Under the pieces are notes generated by a model. The model did not search any database. It was not told the origin of the DNA and saw nothing but the letters and a program-made list of their open reading frames with translations. Source: Agapetus fuscipes (lineage: Eukaryota; Arthropoda; Insecta; Trichoptera; Glossosomatidae). From it: a stretch of DNA of 64,000 nucleotides. This document shows, piece by piece, positions 31,903-42,027 of this stretch; position 1 is the stretch's first letter; each line of letters begins with the position of its first letter. The stretch is from assembly GCA_951799405.1 (NCBI GenBank), contig OX637334.1, positions 5,084,001 through 5,148,000 on the forward strand, read 5' to 3'. The position numbers and the translations under genes were made by a program.

Positions 31903-32512
31903 AAACGCCCTGCTACCTTAGTGCTTGTTTGCCGTATAGACTATAGACCATTAAGCTAATTTTACAGGAGCAATGTTTTTGTGTTTTGTTATTGTAGTTG
32001 ACAATATCGTAGTTCAATTACCTATTTTACCGAAATTACTGTAGATCTGTCTTTATAATAATCCATACAAATCATTAATTTTACGTTTAATACTAAATAA
32101 AAGCGTTTTAAAAGGGATATACGACAAAGATGCGCAACGAAAATTGCGTAAAGTAAAACGCTCGCGACAATCTTTAAGTGCTTGATTGGCGTAAGCGCCA
32201 AAATACATACAACATACAACAATGTGTCGGTGTGACGTCATGCCCACGCGCGTCTGTGATTGGCTTACAATTGCAGATAAGGAAGTCACGCATGCTTCTC
32301 CAGCGTTCAGTGGATATACGGCACTTGAGCACTGAAATAAAATTTTGAACACAGGAAATCGGATGTGAAAATGTTGAATAGTTCGCACATTTGAACATAA
32401 ATACGTATTTTTCTTAGCTCAAATTGTGCAGAATTTGATTTTTAAGACAACTGCATTAAAAGGTCATATTTGACAAAATTAGGCCATACGGCAAACAAGC
32501 ACTGGGGGAGCG
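31903..32512. mobile_element. MITE-H ends around ~370 bp of unrelated DNA
   Basis: Left end gtgcttgtttgccgtataga and right end ggccatacggcaaacaagca are MITE-H termini. The inside from about 31990 to 32395 does not match other copies. It is either a longer relative or a copy with an insertion. Confidence 0.7.
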
Positions 32513-32663
32513 ACCCGTCTCTCAAGTGCAAAAAATTACGTTTAAGCTCAGTCACAGCGTTTAACCGTTAGAGGAACCAGCAACCTCTCCTCGAGGGTAG
32601 GGATGAAATCAAATATTCCCCGCGGACCAACAGACGGTCACCAACCCGTCTGGCAAGGCATGG

Positions 32664-32923
32664 AATCTAATCTAATCTAATTTGCAAAGATATTTAACAT
32701 TGGGGATTCACATTACATGCATTCTGACAAGCAGACACGTGCAAGTTCGCGCTTGCGCATGCCACATGGAAACCTGCACTATAAAAACCAAATCTCAAAT
32801 GGACATACACCCTGCAACTCTTGCCGACCTTCCCTGAAACACGGGTGACATTGGCAAAGTGAAGCATTTTCTACAGCATGGGTGGTCAGCCGCATATCAA
32901 TCTATAGGTCAAGGAATATGTAC
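32664..32923 (-). mobile_element. RTE 3' UTR copy with AATCT tail
   Basis: aatctaatctaatctaattt then the full UTR ending ctataggtcaagg. Confidence 0.88.
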
Positions 32924-33233
32924 AAAAATTACATTTTAGACATAAACAAATGCATGAACATTAAAATCAAATACAAAATTCTAATTTAAAATTTACAAAA
33001 AAAATGAAAAACTTGAGAAACCCTAGCCCTAGCCTGGAAAATATTGAAAAAGGTCCAAAAGTAAACAAAGAAGAACTGAAGTACAAAATAAATAAATTAA
33101 AAATGTGGTGACGGGTCAAGTACAATTTTGTTATGTACAACAGGTTTCGTTTTCGAGCCGCAGCATCCAAAATCAAAATAGCCACGATGATCGCCGATCT
33201 TCAAAAGAAGTGGCACGAAAAGAAGGAGATGAA

Positions 33234-33275
33234 GGTTTCGTAAACAACTTTTCACATCATCGGGTACAAAATATT
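33234..33275 (+). repeat. Left arm of inverted repeat around SINE-D
   Basis: ggtttcgtaaacaacttttc then acatcatcgggtacaaaat. The inverse partner is at 33527-33567, with a 21-bp perfect core (catcatcgggtacaaaatat). Confidence 0.85.
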
Positions 33276-33302
33276 GAGTGGATAGTGGAAATATTGAGGG
33301 TC

Positions 33303-33520
33303 GGTGTTTTGGCCGAGAGCGTCAAGTCGCTATTCTTGATTAGTGTGTTTGGAACAGAATAACGTTGGTTCGAATCACGCCTAGCACTTTGACCATAACT
33401 TCGACCCTGGTTTAACAGATGCCATTGCATGCACACAAGCTTCTGCTTTCGTATGAAGACAACTGGCCACGCCAAATAGGTTGGTGAATTAAATTCCTCT
33501 TCACAAATCTATTGAAAAAA
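33303..33520 (+). mobile_element. SINE-D, sense copy
   Basis: The head reads gtgttttggccgagagcgtc, a class-II (Ser/Leu) tRNA-like start. The B box is ttggttcgaatcacg, then the body, ending ataggttggtgaattaaatt. About 35 nt of unrelated sequence sits at 33425-33465. Confidence 0.8.
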
Positions 33521-33526
33521 AGGTGT

Positions 33527-33567
33527 AATATTTTGTACCCGATGATGTAAGCATTGTGTACGAAACC
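33527..33567 (-). repeat. Right arm of inverted repeat around SINE-D
   Basis: aatattttgtacccgatgat through cgaaacc. Partner of 33234-33275. Confidence 0.85.
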
Positions 33568-33589
33568 GGTCGTACATATTAAAAACTGC

Positions 33590-33660
33590 GGTGGCATTGG
33601 CAAAATTGAACCAAGTTTTTACAGCACGGCGGGTCAGCCTTATACCAACTTCTAGTTAAA
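33590..33660 (-). mobile_element. RTE 3' UTR fragment
   Basis: 'ggtggcattggcaaaattga' to 'cttataccaacttctag'. Confidence 0.7.
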
Positions 33661-33664
33661 GAAA

Positions 33665-34090
33665 AAAATCATTTATCTTTTTAAGGATATCCTATAAAAA
33701 AATATTACCTAGCAGATTGCTGATCTTCGCAATAAGTGGAACAAGAAAAAGGTTTATAATGAGATTGTCAAAATAAAATATCATTTCAACAAATACTTTT
33801 TCACTTAAAAATAAACTGTTGTTTTATTTTTGCAACTTTCTCGCAATTTGTTTTGTATCTCATTCAAGTTCAGCGAGGGCCAGTTACTTTAAGTTTAAGG
33901 CATCACGCCAATCAGGGCGTGATTGAAAAACTTTTCATGGTAATTGAATTTTAAAAGAAGAAGAGTGCGACAAGTCGGGAAACAATTATTATTTTTCGTT
34001 GGATTTAATTTTTCCTGCTTCGTTTACCTGATGACTGTCTGAGGATCGAAAACGTTCATAATTTGTAATCTGTAACAGTGTTATTCACAA
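33665..34090. other. AT-rich sequence with a CTGATGA...GAAAACG string
   Basis: At 34026-34060: tacctgatgactgtctgagg then atcgaaaacg. Otherwise nothing recognised. Confidence 0.45.
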
Positions 34091-34128
34091 AACATCCAAT
34101 CCATGCACTGAAGACAAGCAAATTTCTG

Positions 34129-34208
34129 GCATCGTTTGCACCAGCGCCCTTGGAGTGACTACATCACGAAACGGCGCTATAAAGAAATCATCAACTCATC
34201 ATCATCAT
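34129..34208 (+). mobile_element. CR1-like 3' end with CAT-repeat tail
   Basis: 'ccagcgcccttggagtgact' and 'catcacgaaacggcgctata' then (cat)n. Mirror of 38027-38110. Confidence 0.72.
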
Positions 34209-34330
34209 AGCTGATCCATGAGTCATCGTTTTTTTTTTTATATAGAAAATTCACTTTAGGTGGCAGATGAGCCATGTATTTGCTGTGTTTGAATAGCATC
34301 GTATGTATTCTCCTAGGATATTTCCATAAA

Positions 34331-34586
34331 TTAAAATCTAAATCAAAATCTAAGTTGCTAAGATATATATGATTTAAGATTTATATTAAATGCATTCCCA
34401 CAAGCAGACATGTATAATTTCGCGCTTACATATTATGCCGCATGTGGACCTACAATATAAAAACCCAATCTCAAATGAACATAAGTCCTGCAACTCTTGC
34501 CGACCTTCCCTAGGGGGGACATTGGCAAAGTGAACCATTTTGTACAGTATGGGTGGTCAGCGTCATACCAACCTATAAGTCAAGGA
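34331..34586 (-). mobile_element. RTE 3' UTR copy
   Basis: 'aatctaagttgctaagatat' to 'accaacctataagtcaagg'. A small deletion is present at the ctgtttcagg block. Confidence 0.88.
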
Positions 34587-35114
34587 AAAATTTCCTAAAT
34601 TCATCTATATCGGAATTTTCAGAAACAAATAGGTAACACGTGAATTGATATAGATAAACATGTGTCATCACGTAGCCGGGTTGCTAGGGAAAAGGCATTC
34701 AAATATTTTGTTACTGGTTGCTAAGGATGGCAGTCCCATACAAGACTGACGACGATTGCACGCCGAGGAAAAAAAGTTGTAAATTCAAAAATGTTCCTAC
34801 CTCATTCTAAATTGCCGCCTTATTAGTTACATAATACCTACAACCAAGGGTGTTCTTTTTTTAAATCTGAATTTGAATTTGAATTCACAGTTGCCAGGCA
34901 GAAAAAAAACATAGACTATATTTTCTGTGCTGCCAGCCGGCGCAGGTTTTTTCCCGTATTTTCTAGTTCTTGGTAGGTAGGTATGTACATACAAATGTGA
35001 TGCAGGGGCGTTTTGTTCCGAGTCAGTAATCAAAAATGGTGATGAGGATGCTCGCTCTGTGTATAACGGTGGTGTTAGCATGTAAATGATGGAGTTAGCT
35101 GACGCCAGACTCGT

Positions 35115-35262
35115 ACCCCAAGTATAAAACACAACTTGTAAACTCAACCATAGCGATTTAACAAAGAAATGTAAGTAAATCAAAACAGTGCCCACAGTGA
35201 GCGATTTAGTTTTAATACGTTTCTTGATGAAACGCTATGATTAAGTTTAAATGTATTTTTTT
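35115..35262. mobile_element. MITE-I copy
   Basis: ccccaagtataaaacacaac opposes 'gattaagtttaaatgtattt'. Inner pair atagcgatttaac/gaaacgctatg. Confidence 0.78.
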
Positions 35263-35455
35263 TTATTTAGGGTAGTTTAGGACGAGTGATGGTAAGGTAT
35301 AGAGTTATAGACTATAGAGTAAAGAAGAATTGAGAGGGAAATAAGTGCAAGACGCCATTTTGTTTCTGGAGAGTTGCTTTCCGGGATCTTTTGCCGGGGT
35401 TTGTAGGAGTTATATATTTAAATTTATATATTTAAATAAAAAAAAATAGATATCT

Positions 35456-36095
35456 GAAGAGGAATGCAATTCACCAACCTATTCTGCCTGGCCAGAAACA
35501 GGTATTAATATCATCAATTAATAATTCACTATTGTTTTATTTTAATGAATTATTAATTCATAATTACCCAATAACATCTGTTGAACCAGGGTCAAAGTTA
35601 TGGTCAAATAACCCAGGCGGGGATCGAAATAACGTTGCTCTATTCCAAACATTGGGCGTGGTCAGTGCTTGGATGGGTAACCGCTCAGGTACACCGCGTG
35701 TCGTTGGCATCTTGGACCGGTTCGTAGTCCGTAGTGGCAACACTTCGGACTCGTAAATGGAAGGTTGTGGATTCGGATCCCGGCGGAGCACAAAAATATA
35801 CCATTTATATTTCGAATGTGCTCTTCGCTGGGTTGAAAAATTCATAAACCTTTACCAATGACCGGTCACCAAAGGTCCATCCAGCCTTACAGCAACTGGG
35901 TCTTGCTTGAGTATTGGCGCTTTGTAGCGACGACCAAGCTCGTACACCTCTGCGGCACTATAACAAGTGTCATAGACCCCTAGAGTCTTTAGAATCTAGG
36001 GAGTCTCCCGCACAGGATTTCTTAAAAAAAAAAAAAAACACGTTAGAAAGATCAGCCCACTTGACCCCTCGGCCATAATACCGACACCGAGTTGA
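35456..36095 (-). mobile_element. SINE-D split by a 5S/SINE-B/C insertion
   Basis: SINE-D pieces 35456-35653 and 36031-36095 (ttagaaagatcagcccactt, gacccctcggccataatacc) surround the composite at 35654-36030. The D copy is therefore older than the composite. Confidence 0.88.
35654..36030 (+). mobile_element. 5S (3' half) + SINE-B + module C, poly-A tail
   Basis: The 5S part starts mid-molecule (attgggcgtggtcagtgctt, gatgggtaaccgctcaggta, ending cgtgtcgttggc). Then atcttggacc, the tRNA-like head with an extra gtccgtag repeat, the SINE-B body to gaccaagctcgt, and module C (acacctctgcggcactataa ... gggagtctcccgca) ending in A(14). It shows the three-module order in one element. Confidence 0.92.
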
Positions 36096-36126
36096 AGCTT
36101 TCAGACTGTTAAACCTGTCATAACGA

Positions 36127-36420
36127 CCGGTCCGTAGTCTAGTGGTTATCGCTTCGGACTCGTAAATGGAAGGTCGTGGGTTCGAATCTCGGTGGAGTAC
36201 AAAAGTATACCATTTATATTTTCAAATATTGTCTTCGCTGGGTTGAAAAACTCATTTATCTTTACCAAAGATCGATCATCAAAAGTCCATCCAGCCTTAG
36301 AGCAACTGAGCCTTGATTGTATAATTGGTGCCTTTTACAGCAAGGACCAAGCTCGCAGAGGGATTTTTTGGTGTAATTCTTACAAAAACAGCGCTCATCA
36401 AATATGTAATGATAATATTT
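36127..36420 (+). mobile_element. SINE-B, head intact, own tail
   Basis: Best tRNA-like head: ggtccgtagtctagtggtta, loop actcgtaaatgg, B box gtgggttcgaatctcgg. The body ends in the gcagaggg...gcgctcatcaaat tail. The CTCGTAA loop resembles threonyl tRNA (CGT). Confidence 0.88.
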
Positions 36421-36654
36421 GATTTATTTTTTATCAACATGAAAAAGATAGACACTCGTTTTCAGTTTTCATCGAAATATTTTTTAAAGCTTTTGAAGTT
36501 TTTTACTTGTACATTAATGCCCTCAAATTTTTTTAGGTCTCAAGAAAAATAAACATTTCCAAAGAGATTTTAAAAGTAGAAAAAAAAAAAACATTTCGGT
36601 TCGTAATCCGAGTTCTAGGCTTTAGTTCTGGAACATTAAGCACCTCTAAACATG

Positions 36655-36805
36655 TTCTGAGTGTAAAAAATTACGTAAAACTTAATCATAGCGTTTTACC
36701 AAAATATGTGTGGAAATGAAATCGCCGAGTAGAGGCGGTGCTTTAATTTTCATACATATTCCTTGAAATACTTAAGTTTGAACGTGAAGTTTTATATTTG
36801 AGACA
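36655..36805. mobile_element. MITE-I copy
   Basis: 'attacgtaaaacttaatcat' / 'cttaagtttgaacgtgaagt', with the central tagaggcggtgctttaattt. Confidence 0.78.
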
Positions 36806-36892
36806 CAGGTCAAAGCTTCGGGTCATCAGTCGACTACCTAACAATGTTATTCTTGCTATTAAAAAGTATGGGAAGTTAGTTGACTAATACTT

Positions 36893-37400
36893 CGGTATGA
36901 GGCTGACAACTTATGTTGTTAATACTTGGTCCACTTTTACCACTGGTTTCGGAAAAACGCAGCAGGAGTTACAAGGTATAATTAAAGGTAAAGTTAAAGG
37001 TATATCGCACGCTTAATCATAAAGAGAAATAACTAAAAAAATAAGAATGTTGGGAAATCACGTTTGAAGTTCAGACAACCAGTACAACTTGTATGGGATG
37101 AAAAAGGCGACCGATGTTTGATCTCGGTCATATTCGTCCAAATTGAACGGCTGTCGCATTCTACCTATTCTTCTCGCATTGTTCTTGCGTTTTATTACAA
37201 AATCTCGATTTTCCCAATTTTTGAGTTATTGCTCTTTATTATTAAGCGTGCGATATGTTATGACGAGATTTGGTTTACTTTGAGTAGTACACATGCGGCA
37301 TGTGTAATCGGGAACTTACACGCGTCTGCTCGTGAGAGTGCATCAAATACGAGCCAAATAAATGGCAATATATCTTTCCAACTTAGATTAAATGTATAAA
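36893..37400 (+). mobile_element. RTE 3' UTR split by a 255-bp MITE
   Basis: Left part 36893-37000 (cggtatgaggctgacaactt), right part 37262-37400 (gtacacatgcggcatgtgta to cttagattaaatg). Confidence 0.83.
37002..37256. mobile_element. 255-bp MITE with ~40-bp inverted ends
   Basis: atatcgcacgcttaat (37002-37017) is the inverse of attaagcgtgcgatat (37241-37256). Pairing continues imperfectly inward (cataaagagaaataac / gttattgctctttatt). No clear target duplication. Confidence 0.85.
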
Positions 37401-37755
37401 TGGTATGTATAATTGTACTTATATACTTCCTGTTATTATAAATTTAGTGTCTAGTTTTTTATTTAGTGCTAGAACTTCGAATACAGGCGCTCGTACACAG
37501 ATAGGTACCTTCATCAAAATGACTACGCACACCATAGCACCTAGTATAGAATCACCAAGTAGGCCCTGGTAGTGTGCGTAAATATTCTGGTGATGGAATA
37601 GTTCAGAACTTGGGAGAATGATCTCTCCGTCCTAGTATATAAGGGGTCAGAATGGTAGGACAGGGAGGAGTTGCAATGAAGCCCTTTGCGAGATAACACA
37701 TACACCAATGATTCTCAAGTGTGAAATAAATTGAACATTGTAAAAATAAAAGTGA

Positions 37756-37903
37756 AATCTAATCTAATCTAATCTAAGCTGCAAAGATATATATCATTTA
37801 AGATTTATATTAAATGCATTCCCACAAGCAGATATGTATAATTTCGCGCTAACACATGCCGCATGTGGACCTACAATGTAAAAACCCAATCTCAAATGAA
37901 AAA
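37756..37903 (-). mobile_element. RTE 3' UTR, 3' half
   Basis: (aatct)4 tail, then 'tgcaaagatatatatcattt' to 'acccaatctcaaatgaa'. Confidence 0.85.
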
Positions 37904-38019
37904 TATAAATCTTAAAAATAAATTTCGTCATTTTAATTTAAAAGAATCCAGCAAAGAACGTAGCAATATTACGACTCTAAGTTCTTATTATTTTTTTTAA
38001 TAATCTAAAAAAAAAAAAA

Positions 38020-38290
38020 GTATGGCCCGTTTTGATGATGATGATGATGATGAGTTGAGTAACTTTTTTACAGCGCCATTTCGTGATGTAGTCACTCCAA
38101 GGGCGCTTGTGAAAATGATGCCAGTAATTTGCTTATCTTCAGTGCATTTTGAAACTTCCCATGGTCCTCTAGCTCTCTCGCATGATGAGGCAGGTGGTTC
38201 CAGGCCAGTGGACCAGCAACTGAAAATGCACGCTCTCCAAACATTGTGTTGCTAGATCTTTTGGTTATCCGAGGTGCTGTCACGTCGGTT
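38020..38290 (-). mobile_element. CR1-like RT C-terminus and 3' end
   Basis: Reversed, it codes MFGERAFSVAGPLAWNHLPH, then ARELEDHGKFQNALKISKLL. It is followed by the gcgcccttggagtgactaca block and a (cat)n tail at 38034-38053. 5'-truncated. Confidence 0.85.
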
Positions 38291-38738
38291 CATCGTACCT
38301 ACCTCGGAAAACCGAAGCTCTACTGTATGTAAGTGTAAGAAAATTGCGAATTATTAAGGTCCCCATCCTCGTTGGGTGCGTCCTTGGTTTTATCGCTTTG
38401 CCATTGAAAAAAAACGCAAAATAGGTCAATTTTCCGAGAGTTAATTTTTATTATTTGACGTAAAAGATCACGAGGATTTACTCGATGGGAAAGCGAGATT
38501 TTCCGGAGAAGAGAAAGTCCCTCCAATCGGATTACAGATAATAGCAGAATTAAATGAAAAACAATGATGGTTTCGCTCAATTTCACCACAGACTCATAAA
38601 ATATTGAAGAGTTTTCCGCAAAATTGAAATGACATTTAGGATTCTCGAGAAGGTAGTTAATTTGTTTGACATCTTAAGAATCATTTTGGACAATTACCCC
38701 TTTTAATGTATAAATACTACGATGATTTACGAGTATTT

Positions 38739-38810
38739 GGTGACCACTGTTTTTGGGTGAATCACAAGTACAGAGACCGCCGTGAGCTTGGTCGTCGCTT
38801 TATAATATAA
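38739..38810 (-). mobile_element. SINE-B 3' fragment
   Basis: 'ggtgaccactgtttttgggt' to 'gagcttggtcgtcgcttta'. Confidence 0.65.
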
Positions 38811-39130
38811 TAATATAATATAATCTAAGTTGCAAGGATATATTCATTTAAAGCTCTCAGATGTAAGCCCACAAACCAACAAGTGAAGTTCGCGCTTACA
38901 AATGCTGAATGTGTACTTACAAATAAAATCCAAACCTCAAATGAACATAAGCCCCACAACTTTTGCCGACCTTCCCTGAAACAGGGGTGACATTGGCAAA
39001 GTGAACCATTTTTTACAGTATGGGTGGTCAGCCTCATACCAACCTATAAGTCAAGGAATATGAATAAAAAATTACATTTAAAATATAAAAGAACAAAACC
39101 TTACAAAGAAATCTATACAAAAAAAGTCAG
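38811..39130 (-). mobile_element. RTE copy extending beyond the 3' UTR
   Basis: Tail (aatat)n, full 3' UTR to 39056. A further ~75 bp (taaaagaacaaaaccttaca, aagaaatctatacaaaaa) equals the region next to the RT frame at 57751-57825 and 62930-63010. It links the UTR repeat to the coding element. Confidence 0.9.
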
Positions 39131-39147
39131 ATATAAAGCCCCAATTA

Positions 39148-40737
39148 CACTGGTCGACATTTTTTTTTTTTTTTTCTGTCCCTAAAGCATAGATAATTTT
39201 TTTATATGTATTTACTATCCTTAAACACAAAATGAAACAAAAAAATTTTTTTACAGGTCAGGTTTTTTTATTATTTAACAAAGTGTTTTTACACAATTCT
39301 GTCATAATATGACGGGTACTTACTTAACAAAATTTCAAATTTAATTCAATTTAATTTTTTTTGCTCCTAATTTGCGCTTGTGGGTATCTTGAGAGTCTCT
39401 CTGCAGGGTCCAGCAATAGTCAGCCAGCATAGATGGGCTCCACTTTCCTTGGTATCGCTTCTCCATAGCCGCAATATCCTGGTGAAATCGTTTGCGTGCT
39501 CGTCACTGACATCTCCCATATTTTTGGGAAAAAATTCAAGCGAGAGTGAAGAAATGTATTTTTAGTGACATGTTACATCCCATATTTTTATAGGCCATTA
39601 GCATTTCAGATACAATGCTGATATAGTCTTCACTTTTATGATTTCCAAGAAAGTTCTCGACAACATTCTTGAAGGCCGACCAAGCGGCTAGCTCAACTGG
39701 TCTCAACACTGTTTTAAAATTCAGATCAGTCAAGATCTCCCTTATTTTTGGTCCCACGAATATTCCTTCTTTAATTTTTGCGTCGCTGATCTTAGGAAAC
39801 TTTTGCTTTAAATAAGTCATGCCATTTCCATCTTAAGACAAGCCTTTTTTACAAACATTTGTGATTGCAGTTTTGATAAATTCAGGTCACGTACCAGATC
39901 ATTTAGGTCATTTTGGTTCAACAAGTGAGGCTTTGCAGAAGTAGACACCTCCACAGAGAATTCAGAATCCGACTTTTCAGTATCCTCCTCTGATGGATTC
40001 GTTTCTAATTGAAAATTTTCTGGAGGTCTCGGTATGGGCAATGATTCGTCGTGTGGAACAGGCCTTATAGCCGATTCGACGTTGTTTGGGTATGTGATGT
40101 GCTTCTTTTTTTTCTTTGTACATCCTAAAATGTTTGTTATGCAGAAGTAACAATCCGTTATGTGATCTTTTGGCTCTCTCCAAATCATCGGAATCGCAAA
40201 CAACATCATAGCCTTACGTGAACCTTGTAGCCACCCCCTGAGAGTTCTTGTACATCGTACACAACTCACGTGTGGAGCCCATGACTTGTCCTGGTCACTA
40301 ACTTTGCACTCAAAGTAGAGTTCATATGCTCGTTTCTCCTAAACAGGCATGGTTTTCTTTTGAGAAATTGGTGTAAACTCACCGCACGTATAACAAATTG
40401 TCCGCACTATTTTTGCACTTTTGAGGCATTTTTACATTGTTTTCTACCACAATTTGCATATACAAACAAAAAAACATGCGCTCATAATTAAAGACAGGTT
40501 AAGAAAGTAACAGCAATAGCTGCCAAAATGATAGTCGAGCCTAGTGTAGCCATATTATTAAAAAAATCAATGATAACACACAAAAAAATATGAATTTATA
40601 CATACTTTAGTAAAACATAAATTCCATAAAAACCTGACGTGATAGAACAAAACTAATTACATATCTGAAATCAGCGTAAAATTTCCTATAAGATTTGGCT
40701 ACTTTTGTTAAAGGGACAAAAAATGTGTTGACCAGTG
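39148..40737. mobile_element. TIR-bounded unit, ends CACTGGTC, possible TTA duplication
   Basis: The left end cactggtcgacat followed by a T-run and ctgtccctaaagca mirrors the right end, which in reverse complement reads CACTGGTCAACACATTTTTT then GTCCCTTTAACA. TTA precedes the left end and follows the right end. CACTG termini with a 2-4 bp duplication point to the CMC (CACTA/Chapaev) group. It encloses the decayed gene at 39360-40429 and little else. Confidence 0.7.
39360..40429 (-). pseudogene. Decayed arthropod multicopy orphan protein
   Basis: Minus strand, from ATG at 40429: MPQKCKNSADNLLYVCGEFT, an in-frame TAG, EKRAYELYFECKVSDQDKSW, CVRCTRTLRGWLQGSRKAMM, MIWREPKDHITDCYFCITNI, AIRPVPHDESLPIP, then LNDLVRDLNLSKLQSQMFVK. 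A stop near 39817 is followed by FPKISDAKIKEGIFVGPKIR, AAWSAFKNVVENFLGNHKSE, GCNMSLK. After a frameshift come RFHQDIAAMEKRYQGKWSPS and MLADYCWTLQRDSQDTHKRK. I recall this protein type as an uncharacterised family with many copies in arthropod genomes, with Cys pairs (YVCG, CVRC, CYFC) that look metal-binding. Compared with that memory, a central block of perhaps 200 residues is missing at about 39820. Function unknown. Confidence 0.78.
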
Positions 40738-40754
40738 TTATTAGGCAAAAACGA

Positions 40755-40895
40755 GTAACTGTAAGGTAAGATGGACCTTAGGGGGTCGGTCGTTGGTAAT
40801 GGCGTATGATTTTTTCATCCGAGCCAAGAGCACATTTGAAAAGTAAAATATTTTTTTATACTGCGACGGGAATCAAACCCACGACCTTTCGGTAA
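40755..40895 (-). mobile_element. SINE-B middle fragment
   Basis: 'gtaaggtaagatggacctta' to 'aaacccacgacctttcggta'. Confidence 0.7.
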
Positions 40896-40904
40896 GTTCG
40901 GTAA

Positions 40905-41005
40905 CTCTTTTTATTATGACTCTGGATGTCCCATTCATTTACGTTTTCAATGTTTTGGTCAATCCATATTTTTCTCGTCTTTCTCCAGTCTACCACAAAA
41001 GCCAT
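40905..41005 (-). mobile_element. RTE RT-tail fragment
   Basis: 'ttattatgactctggatgtc' matches 57961-57980. Reversed it gives W...RRK.W.DQN...NEWDIQSHNK with frameshifts. It follows the SINE-B fragment directly. Confidence 0.72.
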
Positions 41006-41095
41006 CCATTCTTGTAAACTAAAATGCAATTGAACCCAAAAGACAAATAACTTTCATATTAACAAAAAAAATATTTAAGCATTAATTTCATTCCC

Positions 41096-41252
41096 CTAGT
41101 ATACAATATAGCGTAAAATTCCCCACATCACGTGAATAGATAAATGTATGAAAGATAAATCAGCACACCTAGTGAGTGATTTAGTTTCCATTTTTTTTTC
41201 TGTACACTCATTTTTGGAGAATTTACGTGATGTTTTATACTAGGTGTAAAGA
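41096..41252. mobile_element. MITE-I copy
   Basis: cctagtatacaatatagcgt opposes acgtgatgttttatactagg: the clearest terminal pair of the family. Confidence 0.82.
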
Positions 41253-41669
41253 ACGAACAAAATCTGAAGTAATTTACCGCCGTAACAATACAATGAAGGC
41301 ACGCTAAGGACCTCTGGCGAAATGAAAAATAAATAAGGGATCCCAGAGGGTTCCAAAAATAATATTATTCGCTCACTTTGTCCCCGAAATATTGTGTGCT
41401 TTTTGTGTGAAAAAAAGCGGTACAGTTTGGCCGTAAATATGTCTATGTAGTATATTGTATTTGTACATGTGTTAAGGTCAAACGATGTCGATTATGTAAA
41501 AATGCTCCGTGTGTTTTGTTTTAAAAAAAATGTTAAGAGGAATGAAATTCACTGAATGATTTTGTCCTGAGCCTGCACTCAACGGGCGCCAGTTCTTTTA
41601 ATTTTTTTATTTGAAGATAGCAAGCAATAAAACAAAAACATATATAGATACTTCTTTCGTTTTGACAAT

Positions 41670-41775
41670 TATATTAATTTTCGGATATTTAACGAACCGT
41701 TTGGTGAGAACTTACATTATTCTCTACGTTTCGTCAGCGACGTAGCCGACGTCTTCAGGAGAACATCCTATCTGT
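41670..41775 (-). repeat. Repeat G fragment
   Basis: Reversed: TCTCCTGAAGACGTCGGCTA then CGTCGCTGACGAAACGTAG. Matches the cctgaag...cgaa region of 3560 and 52740. Confidence 0.55.
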
Positions 41776-41815
41776 ACGGCGACTGAGGATGAACTGAATT
41801 TGAAAAACACTTTGT

Positions 41816-41861
41816 CACAAATCACTGACTACCTTCGAACGAAGGTAGTCAGTGATTTGTG
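41816..41861. repeat. Perfect 22-bp palindrome with 2-nt loop
   Basis: Arm 41816-41837 (cacaaatcactgactacctt, then cg) is the exact inverse of 41840-41861. It lies at the 5' truncation point of an RTE 3' UTR copy. Confidence 0.95.
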
Positions 41862-41970
41862 GGTACAATCAGCATTTGTAAGCGCGAACTACACGTGTTT
41901 GTTTTGTGGGCATACATCTGAGAGCTTTGAATGAATATATCCTTGCAATTTAGATTATAGATTATATAGT
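41862..41970 (+). mobile_element. RTE 3' UTR, last ~110 bp
   Basis: 'atcagcatttgtaagcgcga' to 'gcaatttagattatagatta'. Confidence 0.85.
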
Positions 41971-42027
41971 ATGCAATTTACAAATCGTTTTTTGGGTGAT
42001 CAAAATCGTGCAATAACATCATGTATA

